From: an uncultured Paracoccaceae bacterium
Lineage (GTDB): Bacteria; Pseudomonadota; Alphaproteobacteria; Rhodobacterales; Rhodobacteraceae
Direction of reading: 5' to 3'
NCBI GenBank assembly: GCA_947489445.1
Contig: CANLDN010000001.1
Location: 806,001-870,000 of the forward strand
DNA length: 64,000 nucleotides
In this document: positions 18,016 to 27,229 of the stretch, piece after piece
How the letters are laid out: every line of letters begins with the position of its first letter
Numbering within the stretch: position 1 is the first letter of the stretch
Position numbers and translations under genes: made by a program
Notes under the pieces: generated by a model
The model's input: only the letters and a program-made list of their open reading frames with translations
What the model was told of the DNA's origin: nothing
Databases searched by the model: none

Positions 18016-18650
18016 CAACGGCGCTGATCGATTACGACAGCGGTAACCTGCATTCGGCGCAAAAAGCGTTTGAACGGATGGCGGCAGAGGTCGGCGCTGG
18101 CCCAATTGTCGTGACCTCTGATCCGGATGTGGTGATGAACGCTGACCGGATTGTATTGCCCGGTGATGGGGCGTTTCCGCATTGTCGGGCAGAATTGGAT
18201 GCGCGCCGTGGATTGGCTCAGGCTATTGAGGAGGCGGTGAAAGAGCGGGCTGTTCCTTTCTTTGGGATTTGTGTCGGCATGCAAATGCTGACGACGACGG
18301 GGCATGAGCATCGACATACGGCTGGCTTTGATTGGATTGCTGGGGATGTACGCCCGATTGCGCCCGCCGACCCCGCGCTGAAAGTGCCGCATATGGGCTG
18401 GAACGATCTGGTGATCGACAACCCGCACCCGGTGCTGGAAGGGATCAAAACGGGCGATCACGCCTATTTCGTGCATTCTTACGCGATGCAGGTAACGAAC
18501 CCCGCAGAGCGATTGGCGCATGTGGATTATGGCGGCGACATCACCGCAATTGTAGGTCGCGATACAGTTATCGGCACGCAATTCCATCCGGAGAAAAGCC
18601 AGTCGGCGGGATTGCGGATGATTGGCAATTTTCTGCGCTGGTCGCCATAA
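18012..18650 (+). CDS. hisH: Imidazole glycerol phosphate synthase, glutaminase subunit
   Basis: This encodes 212 residues of class I glutamine amidotransferase that feeds ammonia to HisF. The nucleophile Cys87 lies in [11 protein letters not shown], and the His-Glu part of the triad is in TQFHPEKSQ near the C-terminus. Its partner HisF is encoded about 40 kb away at 58.5 kb. It is coupled to hisB by an ATGA overlap. Confidence 0.96.
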   Translation: MTTALIDYDSGNLHSAQKAFERMAAEVGAGPIVVTSDPDVVMNADRIVLPGDGAFPHCRAELDARRGLAQAIEEAVKERAVPFFGICVGMQMLTTTGHEHRHTAGFDWIAGDVRPIAPADPALKVPHMGWNDLVIDNPHPVLEGIKTGDHAYFVHSYAMQVTNPAERLAHVDYGGDITAIVGRDTVIGTQFHPEKSQSAGLRMIGNFLRWSP

Positions 18651-18851
18651 ATCACCTAGCCTATTGTTACTGAACAACAAATCGGTCTTTTGGCAAAGTC
18701 GGATAGGTGTCGGCGTTGTGTCGGCAAAACGTCGGACCCCATCGTCCCGATTTGGTGGATTTTGTTAACGATCATCCTGTGTGCATAATGATGTCAGAGG
18801 CATGAACGGGCCGGCCGGCCTGTAAAGAAGCAGTCAAGAAAAGGATAATTC

Positions 18852-19322
18852 ATGCAGACACGTCGATTTTTCGTGGTCGCTTTGGCCGGTGTTTTGGCAG
18901 GGTGCGGTGGACGCGATGAGCCGCGGGCATCACGTGGTAGCGATATCCCGCTTTACCCCAATGAGACGCCGGAGCTGCGGCGGCTGATCAACAGATATGC
19001 CGATGTGCACGATATTCCGGTCACGTTGCTACACCGGGTGATTATCCGCGAAAGCACGCATAATCCTGCGGCACGCAATGGCCCCTATTATGGACTGATG
19101 CAGATCCTGCCAGAGACAGCGCGCACGATGGGGTATCGCGGATCGCCTGAAGGTTTGCTCGATGCCGAAACAAACCTGCGCTATGCGGGCAAGTATTTGC
19201 GGGGCGCGTGGCTGCTGTCAGATGGGGACGAGGCAACGGCTGTCAGTTGGTATGCGCGCGGCTATTACTACGAGGCCAAACGGCGCGGGATGCTGGTAGA
19301 AACCGGGCTACGGTCTGAGTGA
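18852..19322 (+). CDS. Lytic transglycosylase lipoprotein
   Basis: This encodes 156 residues. The N-terminus has two arginines and a lipobox (VLAGC, Cys18), so it is probably an outer-membrane lipoprotein. The catalytic Glu67 lies in VIIRESTHNPAA, followed by GLMQILPETAR, the SLT (goose lysozyme-like) motifs that cleave peptidoglycan with formation of 1,6-anhydro ends. The protein is short, essentially only the catalytic domain. The preceding 200 bp (18651–18851) holds no other gene. Confidence 0.88.
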   Translation: MQTRRFFVVALAGVLAGCGGRDEPRASRGSDIPLYPNETPELRRLINRYADVHDIPVTLLHRVIIRESTHNPAARNGPYYGLMQILPETARTMGYRGSPEGLLDAETNLRYAGKYLRGAWLLSDGDEATAVSWYARGYYYEAKRRGMLVETGLRSE

Positions 19323-19392
19323 TGGCAGAATAACGGTGTGACTTAACAATGGTTCGATAAGTCATGCGAGCTTGCTTGAGAGGACCGCATTG

Positions 19393-19794
19393 ATGCAACG
19401 ACTTTCATTGGTCGCGATTATTGTGCCCGACTATGATGCGGGCATTGCATTTTATGTCGGTAAGATGGGGTTTGAGTTGCTTGAAGACACTGACCTCGGT
19501 GATGGCAAACGCTGGGTCAGGGTCGCCCCTGCCGGGGCCGAGACCGCGTTTTTATTGGCGCGTGCCATGGGGGGTCAGCAAACGGCTGCAATTGGCAATC
19601 AAGGCGGTGGTCGGGTTTGGTTATTCTTGGAAACTGATGATTTTGAACGTGATCATGATAGCATGCGGGCTGTGGGCATTCACTTTGAAGAGGACCCACG
19701 TGTTGAAACCTATGGCACAGTCGCCGTGTTCAACGACCCATTCGGGAACCGTTGGGATTTGATCCAGTTCGCGCATGCGTCTGCGGACCGCTGA
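19393..19794 (+). CDS. VOC family (glyoxalase/bleomycin-resistance fold) protein
   Basis: This encodes about 133 residues from the ATG at 19393, preceded by AGAGGA. It contains the paired beta-alpha-beta-beta-beta modules of the vicinal-oxygen-chelate fold: LVAIIVPDYDAGIAFYVGKMGFELLED at the front and FNDPFGNRWDLIQF at the end. Enzymes of this fold act on varied substrates, so the reaction cannot be named. The gene stands alone just upstream of tRNA-Gly. Confidence 0.85.
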   Translation: MQRLSLVAIIVPDYDAGIAFYVGKMGFELLEDTDLGDGKRWVRVAPAGAETAFLLARAMGGQQTAAIGNQGGGRVWLFLETDDFERDHDSMRAVGIHFEEDPRVETYGTVAVFNDPFGNRWDLIQFAHASADR

Positions 19795-19851
19795 AAAGGC
19801 CCACAGACGGCACGTCACAGGCAGAAAACTGCAAAGCGCTGCGATTTTAGT

Positions 19852-19879
19852 CTTGCAGCGGGGGCCAAGTCTTTATAGA
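19852..19879 (+). promoter_or_regulatory. Possible promoter of tRNA-Gly
   Basis: CTTGCA at 19852–19857 and TATAGA at 19874–19879 are 16 bp apart and lie 20 bp before the mature tRNA 5' end, a plausible sigma-70-type promoter. The match is moderate. Confidence 0.35.
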
Positions 19880-19899
19880 TCAGCCCTCACGATATGGAT

Positions 19900-19974
19900 G
19901 CGGGCGTAGCTCAGGGGTAGAGCATAACCTTGCCAAGGTTAGGGTCGTGAGTTCGAATCTCATCGCCCGCTCCA
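19900..19974 (+). tRNA. tRNA-Gly (anticodon GCC)
   Basis: A 75-nt cloverleaf includes an encoded CCA, with acceptor stem GCGGGCG/CGCCCGC, the T-loop GTTCGAATC and anticodon GCC in the loop TTGCCAA. It marks the left edge of the hipBA-containing insertion. Confidence 0.96.
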
Positions 19975-20005
19975 ATATTAGCTAACAAACCCGGTTAGTC
20001 ACGAT

Positions 20006-20036
20006 AAGGGCCACCTTCGGGTGGCCCTTCGTCGTT
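20006..20036 (+). terminator. Intrinsic terminator after tRNA-Gly
   Basis: A 10-bp perfect stem (AAGGGCCACC/GGTGGCCCTT) closed by a stable TTCG tetraloop lies 31 bp past the tRNA and is followed by a short T-containing stretch. Confidence 0.7.
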
Positions 20037-20043
20037 TCAGGGA

Positions 20044-20322
20044 TTGCCAAACCTATTCAGCTTTTGCGTCCATATCGGACTCAAAAACCGTCTCGCGAAG
20101 GATGACATCGTCGCTAAGTTCCTCGCTGTGACAGCCCAAGCGAGCGGGAACTGGTGTGCCGACTCCAATAATGGGATTTTGGTCGTGATCACCAACGAAG
20201 CGGGCATGGGCCCCGACGCTGCCAAAGGTGCGACTGTTGATCATCTACTGGATGTTGTGAGCTTGAAAGAACTTCAGGAAACCGCGGTTTATGAATTGTC
20301 AGGTGGTATAAACACCAAATGA
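20044..20322 (+). CDS. Possible hypothetical protein or gene remnant
   Basis: An open frame of about 92 residues begins at TTG 20044, immediately after the terminator, with no ATG start and a poorly spaced AGGGA. The amino-acid composition is protein-like (VAKFLAVTAQASGNW, GILVVITNEAGMG, HLLDVVSLKELQE). No family is recognised. It could be the 3' remainder of a truncated gene in the inserted segment, or chance. Confidence 0.3.
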   Translation: MPNLFSFCVHIGLKNRLAKDDIVAKFLAVTAQASGNWCADSNNGILVVITNEAGMGPDAAKGATVDHLLDVVSLKELQETAVYELSGGINTK

Positions 20323-20423
20323 TTTATCAGAAATCCCAGCAACGGTCTGGCCACAATACGCTTCAAGCAAATATCTTTCTCGGATTATCGATCACCGGGC
20401 AGCCCCTCAAGCGGTGTTTTAGG

Positions 20424-21743
20424 TCAACCATCTTCTTTTAACCTGCCAGCGATCCGCAATGCATTGTCCTCAACCAACCCAGCCACGTGTTCGACCATGC
20501 CACACTGGGCACCTGTCATGGCGCACACGGTCTCCATCGCGTCCACACGCTTCGCCACCATGGCATCAACCAGTTCCTGTACCCGCAGTCGAATACCTCT
20601 TGGACTGAAACCTGCTGCATCAGCGATCCTTTCCCAGTGCCGCCGTGCCATATCGGCAGGCTTACGTTTGCGACCTGCCAGCTTTTGGGCGTGGTATTGG
20701 TTCACGTGATCCCAGTGCAGCACTGTTGATACATCATATAGGGGCGCGATTGTCGGCCCGCCGCTGAGCAGCATCGAATAGTTTTTGGCGTGTGCATCAG
20801 TGTTAGCGACAAGGATGTTAAAGATCATCTGATCTTGCAATGTCAGCGCATCCTGCGCGGGCAGATACTGCGCGGTCATGAAAAGCTGATTGAGGTCCAG
20901 ACCTGCCACGGTGCCCTGCTCATATTTCTGGCTGGGGAAGATACTGTTGGCCTGTGCAAAGTCTTCCTGGTGCAGGCGTCGGAGTGATCCGTCTTTCCGC
21001 GTCGTCCGATCATAGCGCGCAACGGCCAGTGCTGTCCTGTCGCCGGCACCAACAATGCCCACATCTGCGACCGACATCCCAATGCGCTTTGCAAGCGTCA
21101 GGCAATAGGCTTCGTTCTCGACGATGCCAGGAAGGTTAGGATTGTCGGGCTTGATAATGACGGTCGAGGGTGCGCCTGACATCGGAATGGCAAGTTGATC
21201 ACCCGCCGTGGGCAATCCCAGTTTTGGTGCGCCAGCCGCATCGAGGACAGCAAGTGCAGTCTTCTTCTGTCCACCCGCCAGTGACAGCCTCACGCCATCT
21301 TCCCCTGCGAGGAACGGACGTTGGCCAAGGTCTTTGAAGTGCGCAGTCAGGGCTTCCTGTGGATCCTTGGTTCCATAGTAGTCGGTTACGGTGCGATACG
21401 ACCAAGTGGCCTTGTCGCTCGGTTCGCCGATTGAAATGGCACCTGCTGTGTCCCCGCCGATTTCTTTTAGGATGGCGAGTGCATCCGTAGATGACAGGCC
21501 CAATGCCCGTGAAAGGGTCAGTAGCTGCTGTTCTTCTGGCAGCAGGTTGGCCAGCCATGGCGTGATGACGTGATCCGCGTAACTGTTCGCGGCCAATGGC
21601 ATTGTCGTAGACAGTGGAAAACTGCTCTTGGTGGTCAGCCATCTTTTGTCATAGACGAACGACAGCTTGCCATCATCGTGAACCCCAATGTCGCCGACGC
21701 TAAACGCCTCATAATATACGGTTATCTGATCGATGATGGCCAT
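20424..21743 (-). CDS. hipA: HipA family serine/threonine kinase toxin
   Basis: This encodes 439 residues. The autophosphorylation loop is recognisable (RLSLAGGQKKTAL, Ser154), as are the ATP-binding strand STVIIKPD, the catalytic Asp316 in ILVANTDAHAKNYS and the metal-binding Asp337 in APLYDVST. In characterised members the kinase phosphorylates an aminoacyl-tRNA synthetase (GltX in E. coli) and arrests growth. The start abuts the end of hipB, so the antitoxin is translated first. All kinase residues appear intact. Confidence 0.92.
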   Translation of the reverse strand: MAIIDQITVYYEAFSVGDIGVHDDGKLSFVYDKRWLTTKSSFPLSTTMPLAANSYADHVITPWLANLLPEEQQLLTLSRALGLSSTDALAILKEIGGDTAGAISIGEPSDKATWSYRTVTDYYGTKDPQEALTAHFKDLGQRPFLAGEDGVRLSLAGGQKKTALAVLDAAGAPKLGLPTAGDQLAIPMSGAPSTVIIKPDNPNLPGIVENEAYCLTLAKRIGMSVADVGIVGAGDRTALAVARYDRTTRKDGSLRRLHQEDFAQANSIFPSQKYEQGTVAGLDLNQLFMTAQYLPAQDALTLQDQMIFNILVANTDAHAKNYSMLLSGGPTIAPLYDVSTVLHWDHVNQYHAQKLAGRKRKPADMARRHWERIADAAGFSPRGIRLRVQELVDAMVAKRVDAMETVCAMTGAQCGMVEHVAGLVEDNALRIAGRLKEDG

Positions 21744-22033
21744 TAGTCATCATCCAGGTCGTAGCCATCGACGGTTGGCGTGGATTGCTCTGTATCAACT
21801 GAACCTGAAGCGGCTAATAGAACTGGAAACTCCATCCGCAGTGCTTTTGCCAGCCCAACGAGTGTTGATAGCTTCACATCTCTGGTCCCACGTTCGATAT
21901 GAGATAGCGTAGGAACAGTTGCACCTGAAATGCGTGACAGACCATCTAGGGTAAGACCCTGCGCTTTTCGATGTTCCCGTATCTTTTGACCGATTTGTTG
22001 CGCCCAACGCTGTGTGTCTGAATCGAGTCCCAT
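21743..22033 (-). CDS. hipB: HipB-like XRE antitoxin
   Basis: This encodes 96 residues. A Cro/C1 helix-turn-helix spans about 13–68 (IREHRKAQGLTLDGLSRISGATVPTLSHIERG). An acidic C-terminal tail (DGYDLDDD) could contact the kinase or the proteolysis machinery. Such antitoxins bind operators in their own promoter and recruit HipA as co-repressor. Its last base overlaps the hipA start. Three palindromes upstream fit its operators. Confidence 0.92.
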   Translation of the reverse strand: MGLDSDTQRWAQQIGQKIREHRKAQGLTLDGLSRISGATVPTLSHIERGTRDVKLSTLVGLAKALRMEFPVLLAASGSVDTEQSTPTVDGYDLDDD

Positions 22034-22042
22034 AGAAGAATC

Positions 22043-22158
22043 CTTATCATGCAGAATAAATTAGTATGATTTTCCGCAAATGTCACGTTATTTTATCATT
22101 AGGGGTAAAATGCATCTATGGCGATTGAAAAGACCTAAAATTTATCTCCTGCGATAAA
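22043..22158. promoter_or_regulatory. Three evenly spaced hipBA operator-like palindromes
   Basis: Sites with the pattern TTTATC-N6-GATAAA lie at 22043–22060 (CTTATC/AATAAA), 22092–22109 (TTTATC/GGTAAA) and 22141–22158 (TTTATC/GATAAA, perfect). Their centres are exactly 49 bp apart. They sit upstream of hipB in an AT-rich stretch, and the first is only 10 bp from its start codon. The layout resembles multi-operator hipBA promoters; use by HipB is inferred. Confidence 0.7.
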
Positions 22159-22444
22159 AGTCACACAAGGAAAGTATCGCGAACAACTTAAACATTACTT
22201 CTTCTATTACAGCACCCAATAATGTCCGACGATACAACCACAAGTCTGAGGTCGTTCATTCGTACGATGGGAAACGCCCCTTCAAAGTCAAGTTCGGCTA
22301 ATGAAGGCGGCCATGGTGGCCTCACCGGCACTCTGCACCACGATGCTGATCACACCCTCGATTCTCTCACTCCTAGCGACACTCAGCAAAAGTGGGCAAT
22401 CGAAGCAGGCAAGAATATGATTTTATTTGTGATTTTTGCAAGAA
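22159..22444. other. Intergenic stretch without a convincing gene
   Basis: Between the hip operators and tRNA-Leu I see no gene with a credible ribosome-binding site. An open frame at 22222 continues antisense through the tRNA and is judged spurious. This may be the right flank of the hipBA insertion. Confidence 0.5.
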
Positions 22445-22530
22445 TGGTGCCCGCGGCCGGACTCGAACCGGCACGGCCTTACGGCCAAGAGATTTTAAGT
22501 CTCCAGTGTCTACCATTCCACCACGCGGGC
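22445..22530 (-). tRNA. tRNA-Leu (anticodon UAA)
   Basis: An 86-nt minus-strand cloverleaf has acceptor GCCCGCG/CGCGGGC, a long variable arm, the T-loop GTTCGAGTC and encoded CCA (22445–22447). The loop ACTTAAAAT gives UAA. Confidence 0.95.
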
Positions 22531-22575
22531 ACGATGTCATTCCTAAGGCGGCCCGCGCCGTTGGGCAAGACGTGA

Positions 22576-23115
22576 TCAGATATCAGTGCCCAGAGGTTGC
22601 ACCAAAAGGCTGCGTTCTTGTAGCCACGGATTCATTTCCACCGCCTCCCGCAGGACAATCTGCGCTTCATCATGGCGGCCCAACCCCATCAGGGTCAGCC
22701 CCTTGCCTGATAGCGCCGCGATATGATTGGGCATAATTTCCAACGCGCGATCCAAATCCACCAAAGCCGCTGCAAAATCCTGCCCCAGATAACTGGCAAA
22801 AGCGCGCTGATTATATCCTTCGGCATAGTCCGGGCAGTATTCCACAAGCTGATCCAACGTGTCCCGCGCACCCAGAAAATCAAAACGCGACCGTTGGCTC
22901 ATCCCGTCATCCAACAACTGCTGGGCGCGATCATCTGGCGCGTCCGTCCATAGCTGCCACAACTCTTCTGTCAGCACGCGGGCATCACCCTGGCCGCGGG
23001 CACGGCCCAGATCGGCAACGATCTCGTCCAGCCGGACAGAATGGTCAGCGGCAGGCGGGCAGGTTTCGGCGAATGCGGGCGGGGCGATCAGGCAAAGCGT
23101 CAATATCCATTTCAT
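22576..23115 (-). CDS. Secreted tetratricopeptide-repeat protein
   Basis: This encodes 179 residues with a clear Sec signal peptide (WILTLCLIAPPAFA). About three TPR-like helical pairs follow (ARDTLDQLVEYCPDYAEGYNQRAF, LVDLDRALEIMPNHIAALSGKG, ALGRHDEA-type in outline). TPRs mediate protein contacts, so this is likely a small periplasmic scaffold. Specific partner unknown. It is 55 bp downstream of the end of putR on the same strand. Confidence 0.8.
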   Translation of the reverse strand: MKWILTLCLIAPPAFAETCPPAADHSVRLDEIVADLGRARGQGDARVLTEELWQLWTDAPDDRAQQLLDDGMSQRSRFDFLGARDTLDQLVEYCPDYAEGYNQRAFASYLGQDFAAALVDLDRALEIMPNHIAALSGKGLTLMGLGRHDEAQIVLREAVEMNPWLQERSLLVQPLGTDI

Positions 23116-23152
23116 GCTTTGACTATCTGCGGCTCAATGCTGTCCGGTCAAG

Positions 23153-23635
23153 TCACGAGGGCGCGACGGGCGACACCCCTTCTTCTTTAACAGCCTGCAT
23201 TGCAACATAGGTCGATGTATTGGCTACATGCGGCAAGGTCGATATTTTTTCTGCAAGAACAGCACGATACCCGGTCATACCCGCCGTGCGCACCTTAAGA
23301 AGATAGTCAAACGCACCGGCGATCAGATGACATTGCTCCACCTCCGGGACACGAATGACAGCCGCATTAAAGGCCGCCAATGCCGCCTCGCGCGTGTCTG
23401 ACAGCTTCACTTCGACAAAGGCCACATGATCGCGGCCCAACCGGATCGGATCAAACAAGGCGCGATAACCGCGAATGACACCATGATCCTCCAACCGCTT
23501 CAGCCGTGCCTGTGTTGGTGATTTGGATAATCCGATGCGCCGGGCCAATTCCGTCACGCTGATCCGGCCCTCAACCGCGAGTACATCCAATATCTTGCGA
23601 TCAAACACATCCAGATCAGAGAGTTTTTCGACCAT
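23153..23635 (-). CDS. putR: Lrp/AsnC family regulator of proline catabolism
   Basis: This encodes about 160 residues from the ATG at 23635; an ATG 12 bp upstream is also possible. The N-terminal winged helix (FDRKILDVLAVEGRISVTELARRIGLSKSPTQARLKRLE) is followed by an alpha-beta RAM effector domain. Divergence from putA, 104 bp apart, is the known arrangement of PutR, an Lrp-type activator that responds to proline in alphaproteobacteria. The symbol rests on that context. Confidence 0.88.
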   Translation of the reverse strand: MVEKLSDLDVFDRKILDVLAVEGRISVTELARRIGLSKSPTQARLKRLEDHGVIRGYRALFDPIRLGRDHVAFVEVKLSDTREAALAAFNAAVIRVPEVEQCHLIAGAFDYLLKVRTAGMTGYRAVLAEKISTLPHVANTSTYVAMQAVKEEGVSPVAPS

Positions 23636-23739
23636 GAAATCCACCATATTAAGACAAGCCGCCCGTGATTACGCTGAATAGCGGTCAAAACGACTGCACT
23701 CAATAGGGTATCATGGGCCAATAGCAGAAGGAGAGCGCC

Positions 23740-26700
23740 ATGCCCCGTGATGAAACAGACACACGCCGCAACCAGATCGACATGGCCATGTATAGCGATG
23801 AAACGGCGGCTGTGGCGGCGCTCACCTCAACTGCTGACCTGTCAGCCGAAGACCGCGCCAGCATCAGCGCGCGCGCCGCCCAGTTGGTCCGCGATATTCG
23901 GGGCAGCGCCGATCCCGGACTGATGGAGGTCTTCCTGGCCGAATATGGCCTTTCGACCGACGAAGGCATCGCGCTGATGTGCCTGGCCGAGGCGTTGTTG
24001 CGGGTCCCCGACGCTGACACCATCGATGCCCTGATCGAAGACAAAATCGCCCCCTCCGATTGGGGCAAACACCTCGGCCACTCTGCCTCTTCTCTCGTCA
24101 ACGCGTCGACCTGGGCACTGATGCTGACGGGCCGGGTCCTCGACGATGATCAGGCAGGGATCACTGGCCATCTGCGCGGGGCCATCAAACGCCTGGGCGA
24201 GCCAGTCATTCGTACAGCCGTCGCCCGTGCAATGCGCGAAATGGGCCGTCAATTCGTACTGGGTGAGGACATCCAAAAGGCGATGAAGCGCGCCGAAGGG
24301 ATGCAGGCCAAAGGTTTTACCTACAGCTACGACATGCTGGGCGAGGCCGCTCGCACTGATGCCGACGCCCGCGGCTACCACCTGTCCTATTCCCGTGCAA
24401 TCAGCGCCATCGCTGAACATTGCATCCATGACAGCGTCGCCGAAAACCCCGGCATATCCGTCAAACTTTCCGCACTACACGCCCGATACGAAGTCGCGCA
24501 AAAGGCACGGGTGATGGACGAACTTGTCCCCCGCGCCCGCGCCCTCGCAATTCTTGCAAAATCCGCTGGCATGGGTTTCAACATCGACGCGGAAGAGGCA
24601 GACCGCCTTTCACTCTCCCTTGACGTGATCGAAGCGGTGCTCTCGGAACCGGCCCTCGCCGGATGGGACGGCTTTGGTGTCGTTGTTCAGGCTTACGGCC
24701 AGCGCGCATCGCTCGTCATTGACCACCTGCACGATCTTGCTACGCGACTCGACCGCAAGATCATGATCCGCCTCGTCAAGGGCGCCTATTGGGACGCCGA
24801 AATCAAACGCGCGCAGGTCGAAGGCATCGACGGCTTCCCTGTTTTCACCGCCAAACAGCACACAGATATCAGCTATATCGCCAATGCCCGTAAGCTTTTG
24901 GGTCTGACCGACCGTATCTATCCGCAATTCGCCACCCACAACGCACACACGGTCGCCGCAATCCTCCACATGGCAAACAGCGTGGGCCGCACGCCCGCTG
25001 ATTACGAATTCCAGCGCCTGCACGGAATGGGTGAAGTGCTGCACACGATGGTTCTGCAGTCCCAACAGACCCATTGCCGCATCTATGCGCCCGTTGGCGC
25101 ACACGAAGACCTGCTGGCCTATCTAGTCCGGCGACTTCTGGAAAACGGGGCAAACTCCAGCTTCGTTAATCAGATCGTGGATGAAGACGTCCCGCCCGAG
25201 GTCGTGGCTGCGGACCCGTTTGACGCCATTGGCAATGGCCCGGACCTGCCCAAGGGCCCAGAGATCTTCCAACCAGAGCGGACAAATTCCAAAGGCTGGG
25301 ACCTGACCCATGCCCCGACCCTGACGCAGATCGACAAAGGGCGTAGCAGCTTCCAGTCGCACAAATGGGCGGGCATGCCCTTGCTGGCTGGCAAATTGGG
25401 CAACGGCACCACCCACGACGTCATCAACCCCGCGAAACCCGGTGATGTCGTTGGAACCGCCCAGACAGCCAGCACAGCAGATGTTGCAACTGCGCTAAAC
25501 GCTGCAGCACCCTGGCAGGCCGACGTCGTGACCCGCGCCGCAGCACTCAACGCTGCCGCCGACGCTTATGAAGCCAATGCCAGTGAACTCTTCGCCATCC
25601 TGTCACGCGAAGCAGGCAAAGGCATGCCTGATGTCGTCGCAGAACTGCGCGAAGCGGTTGATTTCCTGCGCTATTACGCCGCCCAAGCGACGCCTGACCA
25701 AACCGCACGCGGCATCTGGACCTGCATCAGTCCTTGGAACTTCCCGCTTGCCATCTTCACCGGTCAAATCGCGGCGGCACTTGCGACGGGCAATGCCGTC
25801 CTCGCCAAACCTGCTGAACAAACACCGCTGATCGCGACCCGCGCTGTCCAACTCATACACGCGGCAGGCATACCCAATGCCGCACTGCAACTCCTTCCCG
25901 GCGGCGGCGATGTCGGCGCGGCTCTGACATCGGACAATCGTATTAATGGCGTCGCCTTCACCGGCTCCACGGCTACGGCTCTGAAAATCCGTAGCACAAT
26001 GGCAAAGCATTGTGCCCCCGGTACACCGCTGATCGCCGAAACCGGTGGGCTGAACGCCATGATCGTTGACAGCACCGCCCTGCCCGAACATGCCGTGCGC
26101 GACATCATCAACGGGGCATTCAGATCAGCCGGGCAACGCTGTTCCGCGCTGCGCTGCCTCTATGTGCAGGAAGACATCGCAGATAAGCTACTGAAAATGC
26201 TCAAGGGTGCGATGAACGAACTGACCCTTGGCGACCCATGGCACCTGTCCACTGATGTTGGCCCCGTCATCGATGCCGCTGCACACAAGACCATCGCCGA
26301 TCACATCGCGCAGGCGCAATCCGAAAACCGGATCATCCATCAGCTAAAGGCGCCAATGCAGGGCCATTTCATCGCGCCCACCGCTATCCGTGTGAACAGT
26401 ATCGCCGAAATGCAGCGCGAAATCTTTGGACCCGTCCTGCATGTGGCCACTTTCAAATCTCATGAACTTGACCACGTAATCGATACGATCAATGCAACCG
26501 GCTACGGGCTGACATTCGGACTGCACACGCGCATTGACGACCGGGTACAAACCATCGTGGAGCGGATCAACGCAGGTAACATCTATGTCAATCGCGACCA
26601 GATCGGCGCGGTTGTTGGCAGCCAACCCTTTGGCGGCGAAGGCCTGTCCGGCACCGGTCCCAAGGCAGGCGGGCCGCACTACCTTCCACGCTTCACAGCG

Positions 26701-27198
26701 AACCCCGCCCCCGAGATTACGGGCTTCTGGGCAGGGGCTGCTAACCTTAAAACGTTAAAACAGCGGCTTTCTAAGGCGTCTGCCACCACGCACCCCACGA
26801 CTACCGATTTGCCGGGCCCGACTGGTGAATCCAACCGGCACAGCGCCCACCCGCGCGGCCCCATGCTCTGTATGGGGCCAGGCGCAGAGGCCGCACAGGA
26901 TCAGGCAAACGCAGTCAAAGCGTGCGGTGGCGTCGGTATCAGCGCCGAAGGCGACATACGCCCCGGCGATCTGACCACGCTCACCCCACTCAGCGGCGTG
27001 ATCTGGTGGGGGGATAAAACAACCGGACAGGCGATTGAGGCCGCGCTCAGCCAGCGGGATGGACCGATTATTGCCCTGATCACCGGCATGCCGGATACCG
27101 GTCATGCCCTGCATGAACGACATGTCTGCATCGACACAACAGCGGCGGGCGGCAATGCGGCATTGCTGGCAGAGGTCGCGGGGCCAGCTTCCACTTGA
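23740..27198 (+). CDS. putA: Bifunctional proline dehydrogenase / L-glutamate gamma-semialdehyde dehydrogenase
   Basis: This encodes 1152 residues. It converts proline to glutamate in two steps with FAD and NAD+, using channelled intermediates. The proline dehydrogenase barrel is marked by RLVKGAYWDAEIKRAQ and the ALDH domain by Glu767 (AETGG) and Cys801 (SAGQRCSALRC). A C-terminal extension of about 150 residues (TGESNRHSAH onward) resembles the short domain of longer PutA forms that seals the tunnel. No N-terminal ribbon-helix-helix domain is present, so regulation falls to the divergent Lrp-type gene. The start has AAGGAG upstream. Confidence 0.95.
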   Translation: MPRDETDTRRNQIDMAMYSDETAAVAALTSTADLSAEDRASISARAAQLVRDIRGSADPGLMEVFLAEYGLSTDEGIALMCLAEALLRVPDADTIDALIEDKIAPSDWGKHLGHSASSLVNASTWALMLTGRVLDDDQAGITGHLRGAIKRLGEPVIRTAVARAMREMGRQFVLGEDIQKAMKRAEGMQAKGFTYSYDMLGEAARTDADARGYHLSYSRAISAIAEHCIHDSVAENPGISVKLSALHARYEVAQKARVMDELVPRARALAILAKSAGMGFNIDAEEADRLSLSLDVIEAVLSEPALAGWDGFGVVVQAYGQRASLVIDHLHDLATRLDRKIMIRLVKGAYWDAEIKRAQVEGIDGFPVFTAKQHTDISYIANARKLLGLTDRIYPQFATHNAHTVAAILHMANSVGRTPADYEFQRLHGMGEVLHTMVLQSQQTHCRIYAPVGAHEDLLAYLVRRLLENGANSSFVNQIVDEDVPPEVVAADPFDAIGNGPDLPKGPEIFQPERTNSKGWDLTHAPTLTQIDKGRSSFQSHKWAGMPLLAGKLGNGTTHDVINPAKPGDVVGTAQTASTADVATALNAAAPWQADVVTRAAALNAAADAYEANASELFAILSREAGKGMPDVVAELREAVDFLRYYAAQATPDQTARGIWTCISPWNFPLAIFTGQIAAALATGNAVLAKPAEQTPLIATRAVQLIHAAGIPNAALQLLPGGGDVGAALTSDNRINGVAFTGSTATALKIRSTMAKHCAPGTPLIAETGGLNAMIVDSTALPEHAVRDIINGAFRSAGQRCSALRCLYVQEDIADKLLKMLKGAMNELTLGDPWHLSTDVGPVIDAAAHKTIADHIAQAQSENRIIHQLKAPMQGHFIAPTAIRVNSIAEMQREIFGPVLHVATFKSHELDHVIDTINATGYGLTFGLHTRIDDRVQTIVERINAGNIYVNRDQIGAVVGSQPFGGEGLSGTGPKAGGPHYLPRFTANPAPEITGFWAGAANLKTLKQRLSKASATTHPTTTDLPGPTGESNRHSAHPRGPMLCMGPGAEAAQDQANAVKACGGVGISAEGDIRPGDLTTLTPLSGVIWWGDKTTGQAIEAALSQRDGPIIALITGMPDTGHALHERHVCIDTTAAGGNAALLAEVAGPAST

Positions 27199-27229
27199 CC
27201 CTCCCGATCACATCGGCAACGGTCGCGGC

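Noticed and set aside
22222..22575. Open frame of 117 residues over tRNA-Leu
   Set aside because: Its second half is antisense to the tRNA, and the first half has unusual composition and no start signal.
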